This document shows, in pieces, positions 9,158-17,802 of a DNA stretch of 64,000 bases. Each line of letters opens with the position of its first letter. The stretch's first letter is position 1. The position numbers and the translations under genes are program-made. Source of the stretch: Amycolatopsis sp. cg9 (GTDB taxonomy: Bacteria; Actinomycetota; Actinomycetes; Mycobacteriales; Pseudonocardiaceae); contig NZ_CP166850.1 in NCBI RefSeq assembly GCF_041346945.1, positions 5,192,501 to 5,256,500 of the forward strand. Reading direction: 5' to 3'. The notes under the pieces are model-generated. The model saw nothing but the letters and a program-made list of their open reading frames with translations. It was not told the origin of the DNA and did no database searches.

Positions 9158-9487
9158 ACCCGCACGTCCACGATCACCCGCCCATGCCCGCGTCTTTCGT
9201 GCCGGGGCCTTCGCGCGTTCCTCCGGCGCCGATCACCGACCGGCTCTGCTCCAGTCGCCCGACCGTCTTGCGCCTTCATGTGGATGATCGCCCGCCACGT
9301 GCAGCGGCCTCCGAGCCCTCACAAGACCTCCGGCGCCAGTCCTGCACTTCGCGCCCACGATCCGCCAGTTACGCACTCGCCCGAGCCCCCACCCAGTTCC
9401 GACCGTCCACCAGCCCGCGATCAACCCGCCACGCACTCGTCCCGACCGCCACCGAGCCCAGCCCCGCCCCGAGGCGCACCGGAAACC
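9158..9487. other. Intergenic region without a recognisable gene
   Basis: About 330 bp of Pro/Arg/Ser-coding low-complexity sequence, open in several frames but with no recognisable domain, start signal or hairpin. It may be decayed sequence. Confidence 0.4.
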
Positions 9488-9964
9488 TCACCCGTCCCAC
9501 ACCGAAGCGCCCTGCCGCAGCACCTCGACCCCCGCAGAACCCGAAACCGGCCACAACTCCACCACGTACCGGTAATGCTCCCCGAACTCGTGCTCGTTCC
9601 ACGTCGCCGACGGCGGCCCGGCCGGCACGTACGAAACCCGAGCCCGGTACAACCCCGGCAACACCGAAAAGAACTTTTCCTGCGACGGATAGTCCGCGGG
9701 CCCGGAAATCACGACTTTCCCGCTCGGAACCGGAAGATCCGCTTCCACCACGTGCTCCGCGTCCGAAAGCAGCGAAGGCGCCGACGGCAGCAACGTGACC
9801 GATGACTCCACGATGTCCGAGCGGGCCGTCACGATCGCGATGCCGCCGGCCTCCGAGGCGATGCGGTGGTCGAGGGCGGCGGGGGTCCAGCCGCTGCCGG
9901 TCAGGCGGGAAGCCGAGTCGCGCAACGAGAACTGGCGCTGGTCGGCGTGGACGACTAGGTGCAC
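9488..9964 (-). CDS. Hypothetical protein, 158 residues
   Basis: I do not recognise the family. The protein is soluble, without signal peptide or membrane helix, and looks mainly beta: IAIVTARSDIVESSVTLLPS, SGKVVISGPADYPSQEKFF, LPGLYRARVSYV and YRYVVELWPVS. The pattern resembles small beta-sandwich proteins of the ComJ or immunity-protein kind, but that is only an impression. Start GTG 9964 was chosen because a TAGGGT hexamer (9972-9977 on this strand) lies 7 nt upstream and would give a leaderless mRNA; GTG 9973 is the alternative. It is transcribed divergently from the aminotransferase gene with a 63-bp gap. Confidence 0.65.
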   Translation of the reverse strand: MHLVVHADQRQFSLRDSASRLTGSGWTPAALDHRIASEAGGIAIVTARSDIVESSVTLLPSAPSLLSDAEHVVEADLPVPSGKVVISGPADYPSQEKFFSVLPGLYRARVSYVPAGPPSATWNEHEFGEHYRYVVELWPVSGSAGVEVLRQGASVWDG

Positions 9965-10014
9965 ACGATCCACCCTAGCCAGGACCCGCCCCGAAATGGT
10001 ATCGACGCCGGGTT

Positions 10015-10020
10015 TAGCGT
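10015..10020 (+). promoter_or_regulatory. Candidate -10 of leaderless aminotransferase promoter
   Basis: TAGCGT is 7 nt before ATG 10028; no Shine-Dalgarno sequence is present. It lies back to back with the candidate -10 of the divergent gene. Confidence 0.5.
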
Positions 10021-10027
10021 TGACGCC

Positions 10028-11269
10028 ATGACCACTGCTTCCGTCGACGTCGACACGGCCCGCAGCGACTACGCGGCCCTGGTCGGCCGAGGCCTCTCCC
10101 TGGACATCACCCGTGGCAAGCCGTCGCCCGAGCAGCTCGACCTTTCGAACGCGCTGCTGAGCCTTCCCGGCGACGGCTCCTTCAAGGCCGAGGACGGCAC
10201 CGACGTCCGCAACTACGGTGGCCTGAAGGGCCTGGCCGAGCTGCGCCGCGTCTTCGCCGGTGCGCTGCAGGTTCCCGCCGAGCAGCTGCTCGCCGCCGGG
10301 AACTCCAGCCTCGAGCTCATGCACGACGCCGTCGTGCAGGCGCTGCTGAGCAAGCTGCCCGGGGCCGAGCGCCGGTGGGCCGACGAGCCGCAGGTGAAGT
10401 TCCTCGCGCCCGTTCCGGGGTACGACCGGCACTTCGCGCTGACCGAGCGGTTCGGCATCGAGCTCGTCCCGGTCGCGATGACCGACGAGGGCCCGGACAT
10501 GGACGCCGTCGAGACGCTGGTCGCCGAGGACCCCGCCGTCAAGGGGATCTGGTGCGTGCCGAAGTACAGCAACCCCACCGGGGTCACGTTCAGTGACGAC
10601 GTCGTGAAGCGGCTCGCCACCATGCGGACCGCGGCGCCGGACTTCCGGATCTTCTGGGACAACGCCTACGCCGTGCACCACCTCACCGACGACGAGCCGG
10701 AGCTGGCCGACCTGCTGGCGCTGGCCACCGAGGCCGGCAACGCCGACCGCGTGTTCGTCTTCGGCTCGACCTCCAAGATCACCCTGGCCGGGGCCGGCGT
10801 CGGGTTCTTCGGTGCCTCCGAGGCCAACCTCGCCTGGTGGACCGGCAACATCGGCAAGCGCACCATCGGCCCGGACAAGGTCAACCAGCTGCGCCACGCC
10901 CACTTCCTCAAGGACGAAGCCGGCGTCCGCGCGCACATGCGCAAGCACGCCGAGATCATCGGGCCGAAGTTCGCGGCCGTCGACCGCATCCTCACCGAGG
11001 AGCTGGCCGACCTGGCGTCCTGGACCAAGCCGACCGGCGGCTACTTCGTCACGCTGACCGTGCCCGCGGGCACCGCGAAGGAGGTCGTCCGGCTGGCGAA
11101 GGAGGCCGGTGTCGCGCTGACCCCCGCCGGGGCGACGCACCCGCACGGGGCCGACCCGGCCGACGCCGTCATCCGGATCGCGCCGACCTTCCCGAAGCTC
11201 GCCGAGGTCGAAGAGGCCGTCCGCGCGCTGGCCGTCTGCGTCCGGCTCGCCGTCGCCGAACGCGGCTGA
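10028..11269 (+). CDS. Aspartate aminotransferase, class Ic-like (PF12897 type)
   Basis: The protein has 413 residues and is a fold-type I PLP aminotransferase. It shows ITRGKPSPEQLDLSNALL at the N-terminus, GNSSLELMHD, CVPKYSNPTGVTFSDD for the substrate/PLP region, the Asp of FWDNAYAVHHL, and GSTSKITLAGAGVGF with the Schiff-base Lys. This arrangement matches the actinobacterial aspartate aminotransferase subgroup described for Corynebacterium. It would convert aspartate and 2-oxoglutarate to oxaloacetate and glutamate. It stands alone, with its own promoter. Confidence 0.88.
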   Translation: MTTASVDVDTARSDYAALVGRGLSLDITRGKPSPEQLDLSNALLSLPGDGSFKAEDGTDVRNYGGLKGLAELRRVFAGALQVPAEQLLAAGNSSLELMHDAVVQALLSKLPGAERRWADEPQVKFLAPVPGYDRHFALTERFGIELVPVAMTDEGPDMDAVETLVAEDPAVKGIWCVPKYSNPTGVTFSDDVVKRLATMRTAAPDFRIFWDNAYAVHHLTDDEPELADLLALATEAGNADRVFVFGSTSKITLAGAGVGFFGASEANLAWWTGNIGKRTIGPDKVNQLRHAHFLKDEAGVRAHMRKHAEIIGPKFAAVDRILTEELADLASWTKPTGGYFVTLTVPAGTAKEVVRLAKEAGVALTPAGATHPHGADPADAVIRIAPTFPKLAEVEEAVRALAVCVRLAVAERG

Positions 11270-11385
11270 CCTGCGGGAACGGAAGAAGGAAGAACTTTTT
11301 CCCGATTTGACCGAGCCGGGGGCCGTCCAGGTACGTATCACCGTTGGGTGAGGTGGACGAACTCGTCACGAGAGGACGTCCCCCG

Positions 11386-12360
11386 GTGTTCGGAAAACGC
11401 TACACACGGCAGCTGATCGAGCGCAGCGCGGAGAACGCGACCGACCGCCGCCGCTTCCTCAAGGCTGCGGGAGCGGCGGGGCTCGGCGTCGCGGGCGCCG
11501 GTGCGCTCGGCACAGCGCTGTCGCTGGGCCTCGGCTCGGCCGGTGCCACGCAGCAGTACGGCGCGCAGGGCGGCGACGCCGCGAAGGAGGCGGCGAGCGA
11601 CGCCGCCGTGCTGAACTTCGCGCTCAACCTGGAGTACCTGGAGGCGAACCTCTACTCGTTCGCCGTCTACGGCTACGGGCTGAACGAGAAGTACGTCAAC
11701 GGCATCGGCAACCTCGGCAAGGTCTCCGGCGGGCACGCGGTCAAGTTCAAGAGCGAGCACACCAAGCAGATCGTGCAGGAGATCGCCGGCGACGAGGTCG
11801 CGCACGTGAACTTCCTGCGCAAGGCGCTCGACAAGGCGGCCGTCGCGCAGCCGGAGATCGACTTCCAGAACAGCTTCACCGCCGCCATGCAGGCCGCGGG
11901 GCTGATCAAGGAAGGCCAGACGTTCGACCCGTTCGCGAGCGAGAACAACTTCCTGCTCGCCGCGTACCTGTTCGAAGACGTCGGCGTGTCCGCCTACAAG
12001 GGCGCGGCGCCGCTGGTCAACAACAAGACGTTCCTCGACGCGGCGGCGGGCATCCTCGCGGTCGAGGCCTACCACGCGGGCATCGTGCGCGGACAGCTGT
12101 TCGAACGCGGCCTCGGCGACGTCACGAACAAGATCTCCGACGCCCGCGACAGCCTCGACGGCAAGGCCGACGACGACGAAGGCGTGCTCAAGGACGGCAA
12201 GGCGAACCTCGTCCCCGCGGACGCCAACGGCATCGCGTTCGGGCGGTCGGCCGACCGCGTGCTCAACATCGCCTACCTCAACCCGGACAAGGTGTCCTCG
12301 GGCGGCTTCTTCCCGCGCGGCCTCAACGGCGACATCGCCACCAGTGGCGCGAAGGAGTGA
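11386..12360 (+). CDS. Tat-exported ferritin-like domain protein
   Basis: The protein has 324 residues. The start GTG 11386 is preceded by AGAGGA (11371-11376) at a 9-nt spacing; an in-frame TTG at 11344 lacks this signal. The N-terminus carries a twin-arginine motif (DRRRFLKAAG) and a hydrophobic Gly/Ala stretch ending near ATQQYG, so it should be exported folded. The mature part is the ferritin-like four-helix domain (PF13668): FALNLEYLEANLYSFA, then DEVAHVNFLRKAL with the usual E..H metal ligands, and VEAYHAGIVR. Its metal and function are unknown; related proteins appear in stress-tolerant bacteria. Confidence 0.85.
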   Translation: MFGKRYTRQLIERSAENATDRRRFLKAAGAAGLGVAGAGALGTALSLGLGSAGATQQYGAQGGDAAKEAASDAAVLNFALNLEYLEANLYSFAVYGYGLNEKYVNGIGNLGKVSGGHAVKFKSEHTKQIVQEIAGDEVAHVNFLRKALDKAAVAQPEIDFQNSFTAAMQAAGLIKEGQTFDPFASENNFLLAAYLFEDVGVSAYKGAAPLVNNKTFLDAAAGILAVEAYHAGIVRGQLFERGLGDVTNKISDARDSLDGKADDDEGVLKDGKANLVPADANGIAFGRSADRVLNIAYLNPDKVSSGGFFPRGLNGDIATSGAKE

Positions 12361-12364
12361 ACCC

Positions 12365-12406
12365 CGCGTGCCGCCGTCACGGTAACGTCGTGGACGGCGG
12401 CACGCG
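12365..12406 (+). terminator. Strong hairpin terminator
   Basis: Arms 12365-12378 (CGCGTGCCGCCGTC) and 12393-12406 pair perfectly over 14 bp with a 14-nt loop, starting 4 nt after the ferritin-like gene stop. The loop contains TAACGT, which could serve as a -10 for the next gene. Confidence 0.75.
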
Positions 12407-12427
12407 GAGTCCACGAGGGGGAGCAGG

Positions 12428-13537
12428 GTGCGGGTACTGGTTGCGGGTGGCGGGATCTCCGGCACGGTCACGGCGATGGCGCTGAAGCTCGCCGGGCACG
12501 AGCCGGTCGTGTTCGAGGCCTACCCGGCGGGCGGGGACGACATCGGCGCGTTCCTCACGATCATGCACAACGGCATGGACGCCCTGCGCGCGATCGGCGC
12601 CGACCAGCCGGTGATCGACAGCTCGTTCGCCGCCCAGGGTGTCGAGCTGGTCCTCCCGACCGGGGAGACCGCCGGGCGCCGCGAGTTCGGCACCGAAGGC
12701 CTCGACGGGCCACGCACCCTGACTCGCGCGACGCTCTACCGCGTCTTGCAGGACGAAGCCGCGCGCCGGGCCGTCCCGCTCGAACGGGGCAAACGCCTGG
12801 TCGGCGCGAAGCCGGACGGGGGCGGTGTCTCGGCCGAATTCGCCGATGGCACCACCGAAACGGGTGACTTGCTGGTCGGCGCGGACGGGTTGCACTCGGT
12901 GGTCCGGAAGCTGATCGACCCGGACGCCGCCGCGCCGCGCTACACCGGCCAGACCATCGTCTACGGCTACACGCGTGCGCCCGGGCTGCCGTCGGCGGCC
13001 GGGATCTACCGGATGGTCCGCGGCAGCAAGGCGGCCTTCGGGTTCACGACCGACCCGGACGGCGCCACGTACTGGTTCGCCCGCGTCCCCGACGCCGAGC
13101 GCTCCCGCGAGGAGGTCGCGGCGGTCACCCCGGCGGGGTGGCGCGAGTTCGCGCACGCGGCGTTCGCCGGGGAACCGTTGCCCTGCGCGGACATCATCGC
13201 CGCGACGGGCGGCGAGGTGTTCGGCGGCCACTCCTACGACGTCCCGCGGACGCGGATCTGGTCGACGCCGGAAATGGTGCTCGTCGGCGACGCCGCCCAC
13301 GCCGCGGCCCCGGCGGACGCCCAAGGGGCGTCGATGGCGATCGAAGACAGCGTCGTCCTCGCGCAGTGCCTGCGTGACCTGCCGGACCCGGCGTCGGCGT
13401 TCGCGGCGTACGAAGAACTCCGCCGTGAGCGCGTCGAGAAGCTGGTCGCGTCGAGCGCGGGCGAGGACGTCGGGGAAAAGCCGGGCTGGGTCTACGCGCA
13501 CCACATCGACTGGGACGCGAAGGTCACCGCCCGATGA
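12428..13537 (+). CDS. FAD-dependent monooxygenase (aromatic hydroxylase fold)
   Basis: The protein has 369 residues of the p-hydroxybenzoate hydroxylase class. The N-terminal Rossmann motif VAGGGISG binds ADP, TRATLYRVLQDEA contains the conserved Arg, DLLVGADGLHSVVR is the DG motif, and MVLVGDAAHAAAPADAQGA is the GD motif for FAD ribityl binding. GTG 12428 is preceded by GAGGGGGAGCAG. The substrate cannot be read from the sequence. It is translationally coupled (ATGA at 13534) to a kinase-fold gene, so the pair probably acts on one small molecule, possibly in resistance or detoxification. Confidence 0.88.
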   Translation: MRVLVAGGGISGTVTAMALKLAGHEPVVFEAYPAGGDDIGAFLTIMHNGMDALRAIGADQPVIDSSFAAQGVELVLPTGETAGRREFGTEGLDGPRTLTRATLYRVLQDEAARRAVPLERGKRLVGAKPDGGGVSAEFADGTTETGDLLVGADGLHSVVRKLIDPDAAAPRYTGQTIVYGYTRAPGLPSAAGIYRMVRGSKAAFGFTTDPDGATYWFARVPDAERSREEVAAVTPAGWREFAHAAFAGEPLPCADIIAATGGEVFGGHSYDVPRTRIWSTPEMVLVGDAAHAAAPADAQGASMAIEDSVVLAQCLRDLPDPASAFAAYEELRRERVEKLVASSAGEDVGEKPGWVYAHHIDWDAKVTAR

Positions 13538-14406
13538 GCCTCGGCCCGCCGCCCCGGCGCCTCGAGGTCACCGCCGACCAGGTGCGACAGCTCGTCGCCG
13601 AGCAGTTCCCGCAGTGGGCGGGGCTCCCGGTGCGGCCAGTGGCGAACGGCGGCTGGGACAACCGGACCTTCCACCTGGGCGACGCGATGTCGGCGCGGCT
13701 GCCCAGCGCGGCCGAGTACGCGCTGGCGGTCGAAAAGGAACAGCGCTGGCTCCCGGTGCTCGCGCCGCGGTTGCCGCTGCCGATCCCCGTCCCGCTGGCC
13801 GAAGGCAAACCCGGCGCGGACTACCCGTTCCCGTGGTCGATCCTCCCGTGGCTCGACGGAGAGCAGGCCAGGGCGGATCGGATCGCCGACCCCGTCGCGT
13901 TCGCCTCCGATCTGGCCGGGTTCCTGGCGGCGCTGCAGGACGTCGACCCCGTCGGCGCGCCCGGGCCGGGCAAGCACAACTGGTTCCGCGGCGGCACCCT
14001 GCTCACCTACGACGCGCTGGTCCGGCACCGGCTCGACGACCTGACCGGCGAAATCTGGCGGGCCGCGCTCGACGCGCGGTGGGACGGCGTGCCACGCTGG
14101 TTCCACGGCGACGTTGCCGCGGGAAACCTGTTGCTGCACAACGGAAAACTGACCGCGGTCATCGACTTCGGCAGCTGCGGCACCGGCGATCCGGCCTGTG
14201 ACGTGGCCATCGCGTGGACGCTGCTGACCGCCGACGGCCGCCGGGTGTTCCGCGAGCGGCTGGCGATCGACGACGCCACGTGGGCCCGCGGTCGCGGCTG
14301 GGCGCTGTGGAAGACACTCGTCACCCTCGCCCGCGCGCGTGGCCGCGAAGCCGCCGAAGCGCAGCGCGTCCTCGACGAGATCCGCACCGAGTACCGAGGC
14401 AGCTGA
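13534..14406 (+). CDS. Aminoglycoside phosphotransferase-family kinase
   Basis: The protein has 290 residues. Key features are NGGWDNRTFHLGD near the N-terminus (glycine-rich loop), EKEQRWLPVL, the Brenner motif WFHGDVAAGNLLL with catalytic Asp and Asn, and IDFGSCGTGDPACD with the metal-binding Asp. The fold covers antibiotic kinases and small-metabolite kinases, and the true substrate is unknown. It overlaps the monooxygenase gene by ATGA and ends 3 bp before the convergent LacI gene. Confidence 0.88.
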   Translation: MSLGPPPRRLEVTADQVRQLVAEQFPQWAGLPVRPVANGGWDNRTFHLGDAMSARLPSAAEYALAVEKEQRWLPVLAPRLPLPIPVPLAEGKPGADYPFPWSILPWLDGEQARADRIADPVAFASDLAGFLAALQDVDPVGAPGPGKHNWFRGGTLLTYDALVRHRLDDLTGEIWRAALDARWDGVPRWFHGDVAAGNLLLHNGKLTAVIDFGSCGTGDPACDVAIAWTLLTADGRRVFRERLAIDDATWARGRGWALWKTLVTLARARGREAAEAQRVLDEIRTEYRGS

Positions 14407-14409
14407 GGT

Positions 14410-15447
14410 TCAGGCGCCGCAGGAGTCGCGGATGACCAGCTTGGTCGGCAGCCGCACCGGTTCCGGGGCGCCCACGTTCTCGATCATCGCCAGCAGCGCG
14501 CCGGCCGCCGCCGTGCCGAACCCCGGCTTGTCCTGGGCCACCGTCGTCAGCGCCGGGTCCACCAGGGACGCCACCTCGATGTCGTCGAACCCCACCACCG
14601 CCAGGTCGTCCGGCACCCTGAGCCCGGCCGCGCGGGCCGCCAGCAGGGCGCCGACCGCCATCTCGTCGCTGGCCGCGAACACCGCCGTGGGCGGGTCCTT
14701 GCGGGCCAGGAGCCGGCGCATGCCGACGAAGCCGCTCTCGCGGTAGAAGTCCCCGGTCACCACGTAGTCCTCGCGCACCGGCAGCCCCGCCTCGGCCAGG
14801 CCGCGCCGGTAGCCCTCGGTGCGGGCGGCGGCGGGCGCGTTGCCGCGCGGGCCGGTGATCGTGGCGATCCGCTGGTGCCCGAGGGCGGTCAGGTGCCGGA
14901 CGGCCTCGGCGGCGCCGGCGGCGTTGTCCGAGGTCACGTAGGTCGCCCGCGGGCCGGAGAGGGCCACGTCCACCGCGACGCACGGCAGCCCCGACTGGGC
15001 GAACGTGCCGAACGCTTCGGCGTCGGTCCCGCTGTCGATGAGCACCAGCCCGGCCAGGTGGTGGCGCCGGGTCATGCCGACGTACCCGACCGGGTCGGCC
15101 AGCGACACCCCGGGGTGGCGGTTGCGGGCGTCGTCGCTCGTGGCGAGCAGCAGCAGGTGGTAGCCGTGCGAGCTGAGCGCGGATTTGAGGCCCAGCAACA
15201 GGTCCTGCAGGAACGGGTGCCGCCAGCCGGGCCGCCGGTGGTCGGTGTCCCAGACCAGCCCGATCATCGCCGAGCGCTGCCGCGACAGCGCCCGCGCCGA
15301 CTCGTTCGGCGAAAAATCGAGTTCCCGGGCGACCCGCTCGACGTGGGCGCGGGTCGCCTCGCTGACCGTCGCGGGGCGGTTGAACACCCGCGAAACGGTC
15401 GCGACGGAAACGCCGCAGAGCTGCGCGATCTCGCGGGCGGTGACCAT
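14410..15447 (-). CDS. LacI-family transcriptional regulator of the cellobiose-type operon
   Basis: The protein has 345 residues. Residues 1-60 are the LacI DNA-binding region: TAREIAQLCGVSVATVSRVF helix-turn-helix and hinge FSPNESARALSR. A periplasmic-binding-protein-like sensor domain follows (GLVWDTDHRRPGWRHPFLQD, HLAGLVLIDSG, AVFAASDEMAVGALL, VVGFDDIEVASLVDPALTTV). It is divergent from a cebEFG-bglC operon and a GGAGG site precedes its ATG. Position suggests CebR, but the recognition helix (SVATVSRV) resembles those of regulators binding TGTAA-type sites, and a perfect TGTAACCGGTTACA palindrome lies just upstream. So it may be an autoregulator with a different operator from CebR. Confidence 0.88.
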   Translation of the reverse strand: MVTAREIAQLCGVSVATVSRVFNRPATVSEATRAHVERVARELDFSPNESARALSRQRSAMIGLVWDTDHRRPGWRHPFLQDLLLGLKSALSSHGYHLLLLATSDDARNRHPGVSLADPVGYVGMTRRHHLAGLVLIDSGTDAEAFGTFAQSGLPCVAVDVALSGPRATYVTSDNAAGAAEAVRHLTALGHQRIATITGPRGNAPAAARTEGYRRGLAEAGLPVREDYVVTGDFYRESGFVGMRRLLARKDPPTAVFAASDEMAVGALLAARAAGLRVPDDLAVVGFDDIEVASLVDPALTTVAQDKPGFGTAAAGALLAMIENVGAPEPVRLPTKLVIRDSCGA

Positions 15448-15462
15448 GCTGACCTCCGATGC

Positions 15463-15476
15463 TGTAACCGGTTACA
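15463..15476. promoter_or_regulatory. LacI-family operator candidate TGTAACCGGTTACA
   Basis: A perfect 14-bp palindrome 16 bp upstream of the LacI-family start codon. It is the classic LacI/GalR operator shape (central CG). Its place in the regulator's own leader suggests autorepression, and it may also act on the divergent cebE promoter about 70 bp away. Confidence 0.75.
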
Positions 15477-15533
15477 TCTGTAGCACATGATCTCAGGCAG
15501 CGTAAACGCCGAGGTGCGTTATCTTTTCGTTAC

Positions 15534-15539
15534 TTGACG
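15534..15539 (+). promoter_or_regulatory. Candidate -35 element of the cebE promoter
   Basis: TTGACG on the plus strand. A matching -10 would fall at about 15557-15563, within the CebR-type box, but the hexamer there is poor. Confidence 0.35.
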
Positions 15540-15548
15540 AACCCGGGT

Positions 15549-15562
15549 TGGGAGCGCTCTCA
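15549..15562 (+). promoter_or_regulatory. CebR-type operator TGGGAGCGCTCTCA
   Basis: This site matches the published Streptomyces CebR box TGGGAGCGCTCCCA at 13 of 14 bases. It lies 46 bp before the cebE start and overlaps the expected core promoter, so a repressor bound here would block transcription of the operon. Confidence 0.75.
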
Positions 15563-15607
15563 TGGGTCCCGCGTTTTCCGACCGGCCCGCAGAACAACGG
15601 AGATCTC

Positions 15608-16873
15608 ATGCGCCCGAAAACGACACCCCGACTCGTCTTGGCGGTCGTCTGCGCCGCTGTCACCGCCTTGAGCGCCTGCGGGAGCGGTGACGCGGCCGGC
15701 GGGAAGGTGAAGCTGAGCCTCGGCCTGTTCGGCAACTTCGGCTACACCGACCTGATCAAGGAGTACCAGGCCGCGCACCCCGGCATCGAGATCACCGAGC
15801 GGACCGCGGCCTACTCAGACCACCACAAGAACCTCGCCGCGCACCTGGCCACCGGGGGTGGCGCCGCGGACATCGAAGCGATCGACACCGGCTACGTCGC
15901 CCAGTTCAAGGCGACCCCGGACAAGTTCGTCGACCTCAACACCGTCGGCGGGGACAAGGTCAAGGACCGCTGGCTGAGCTGGAAGTGGTCGGCGTCGCTG
16001 GCCAAGGGCGGGCAGCAGATCGGCTACGGCACCGACGTCGGCGGCCTGGCCATCTGCTACCGCCGCGACCTGTTCGAGAAGGCCCAGCTGCCCGCCGACC
16101 GCGACGCCGTCTCCGCGCTCTGGCCCACCTGGCAGGCGTTCTTCGAGACCGGCAAGCGCTTCCAGGCCAAGGCGCCGAACGGCGTCAAGTTCATGGACGG
16201 CGGCCCGACCGTGCTCAACGCGATCTTCGGCCAGGCGCCCGTCGGCTACTACGACCAGAACGACCAGCTCGTCGTCGACAGCAACCCGGCGCTGCGCACC
16301 GGCTGGAACCAGGTCGTCGACGCCGTCAAGGCGAACCTCTCCGCCGGCCTGCTCTACAGCACGCCGACCTGGAACACCGGCTTCACCCAGGGCCAGTTCG
16401 CCACGGTCACCTGCCCGGCCTGGATGATGACCAAGATCAAGGACCAGGCCCCGGACACCGCGGGCAAGTGGGACGTCGCGACCGTGCCCGGCGGGGGCGG
16501 CAACTGGGGCGGCTCGTACCTGACCGTGCCGAAGTCGGGCAAGCACACCAAGGAAGCCGCCGAGCTCGCCGCCTGGCTGACCGCGCCCGAGCAGCAGGCG
16601 AAGGTCTTCACCAGCAAGGGCCTGCTGCCCTCGACGCCGTCGCTCTACGACGACCCGAAGATCACCGGCTACACCAACCCGTTCTTCAACAACGCTCCCG
16701 TCGGCAAGGTGTTCACCGACGCGGCGAAGAAGCTGAACCCGCAGTACCAGGGCCCCAAGGCCGGGGACGTCCAGACCGAGTTCGGCAACGCGATGCAGCG
16801 CGTCGAGCAGGGCAAGCAGGACGGCGCGGCGGCGTGGCAGCAGCTGGTCGGTGACGTGGCGAAGCTGAAGTAA
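15608..16873 (+). CDS. cebE: Cellobiose/cello-oligosaccharide ABC transporter, substrate-binding lipoprotein (CebE-like)
   Basis: The protein has 421 residues and is a group 1 extracellular sugar-binding protein. It has a signal peptide with lipobox ALSAC (Cys 24), then the binding-protein fold (KEYQAAHPGIEITERTAAYS, YGTDVGGLAICYRRDLFEKA, GGGGNWGGSYLTVPK). ATG 15608 has CGGAGA upstream. It is first in an operon with two permeases and a GH1 glucosidase and carries a CebR-type box, which points to cellobiose or cellotriose. The stop TAA shares its last A with the next ATG. Confidence 0.88.
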   Translation: MRPKTTPRLVLAVVCAAVTALSACGSGDAAGGKVKLSLGLFGNFGYTDLIKEYQAAHPGIEITERTAAYSDHHKNLAAHLATGGGAADIEAIDTGYVAQFKATPDKFVDLNTVGGDKVKDRWLSWKWSASLAKGGQQIGYGTDVGGLAICYRRDLFEKAQLPADRDAVSALWPTWQAFFETGKRFQAKAPNGVKFMDGGPTVLNAIFGQAPVGYYDQNDQLVVDSNPALRTGWNQVVDAVKANLSAGLLYSTPTWNTGFTQGQFATVTCPAWMMTKIKDQAPDTAGKWDVATVPGGGGNWGGSYLTVPKSGKHTKEAAELAAWLTAPEQQAKVFTSKGLLPSTPSLYDDPKITGYTNPFFNNAPVGKVFTDAAKKLNPQYQGPKAGDVQTEFGNAMQRVEQGKQDGAAAWQQLVGDVAKLK

Positions 16874-17793
16874 TGGCACTCACCCTGGCCGACCGGCGGC
16901 ACAAGTGGGACGTCAAGCTGTCGCCGTTCGGCTTCATCAGCCCGTACTTCCTGATCTTCGGCGTCTTCGGGTTGTTCCCGCTGCTGTACACGGCGTTCGT
17001 GTCGCTGCAGAAGCGGAACCTGCTCGACGCCGAAGGCGCGCAGTTCATCGGGTTCGGCAACTACGAGCAGCTGCTGTTCCACGACCCGTACTTCTGGAAC
17101 GCGATGGGGAACACGGTCAGCCTGTGGCTGCTGACCACGATCCCGCAGATCCTGTTCGCGCTCGGCATCGCGCACCTGCTCAACCGGCGCCTGCGCGGGC
17201 GGACGCTGTTCCGGATGGGCATGATCCTGCCGAACATCACCTCGGTGGCGGCGGTGACGATCATCTTCGCGCAGCTGTTCGGCCGGGACTTCGGCCTGGT
17301 GAACTGGGTGCTGAGCTGGTTCGGCGCCGGCCAGGTCGACTGGCAGGCCGGCACGGCCAGCTCCCACACCGCCATCGCGGCGATGGTGGTGTGGCGCTGG
17401 ACCGGCTACCACGCGCTGATCTTCCTGGCGTCGATGCAGGCGATCCCGTCGGCCATGTACGAAGCCGCGACGCTCGACGGCGCCCGCGGGTGGCAGCAGT
17501 TCTGGCGGATCACCGTGCCGCTGCTGCGGCCGCAGATCATCTTCTCCACGGTGATCGCGACGACCGGGAACATGCGGCTGCTCGCCGAACCGCTGCTGTT
17601 CAACCCCGGTACGGCGGCCGCCACCGGCGGCTCGGACCGGCAGTTCCAGACCGCCGCGCTCTACCTCTACGAGCAGGGCTTCACCAAGTACGACTTCGGC
17701 TACAGCTCGGCGATCGCGCTCATCCTGGCCGTGGCCACGATGCTCGTCGCCGGTGTGTCGTACCTGGTCACCCGGCGCATCCAAACGGACTGA
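16873..17793 (+). CDS. cebF: Sugar ABC transporter permease (CebF-like)
   Basis: The protein has 306 residues and is a MalF-type inner-membrane permease with six predicted helices (the first near residues 22-45, FISPYFLIFGVFGLFPLL). The EAA loop that contacts the ATPase is EAATLDGARGWQQFWRITVP. It starts on the last base of the cebE stop (TAATG), so translation is coupled. No ATP-binding subunit gene is in the operon; in Streptomyces the shared ATPase MsiK, encoded elsewhere, does this job. Confidence 0.88.
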   Translation: MALTLADRRHKWDVKLSPFGFISPYFLIFGVFGLFPLLYTAFVSLQKRNLLDAEGAQFIGFGNYEQLLFHDPYFWNAMGNTVSLWLLTTIPQILFALGIAHLLNRRLRGRTLFRMGMILPNITSVAAVTIIFAQLFGRDFGLVNWVLSWFGAGQVDWQAGTASSHTAIAAMVVWRWTGYHALIFLASMQAIPSAMYEAATLDGARGWQQFWRITVPLLRPQIIFSTVIATTGNMRLLAEPLLFNPGTAAATGGSDRQFQTAALYLYEQGFTKYDFGYSSAIALILAVATMLVAGVSYLVTRRIQTD

Positions 17794-17802
17794 GGAGCCG
17801 AC

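Noticed and set aside
9965..11341. Upstream extension of the minus-strand hypothetical gene across the aminotransferase
   Set aside because: The extension is antisense to a well-defined aminotransferase. A leaderless -10 and the hydrophobic start MHLVVHADQ support the short form.
11344..11385. Earlier TTG start for the ferritin-like protein
   Set aside because: It has no ribosome site, whereas GTG 11386 has AGAGGA at good spacing and still gives a complete Tat signal.
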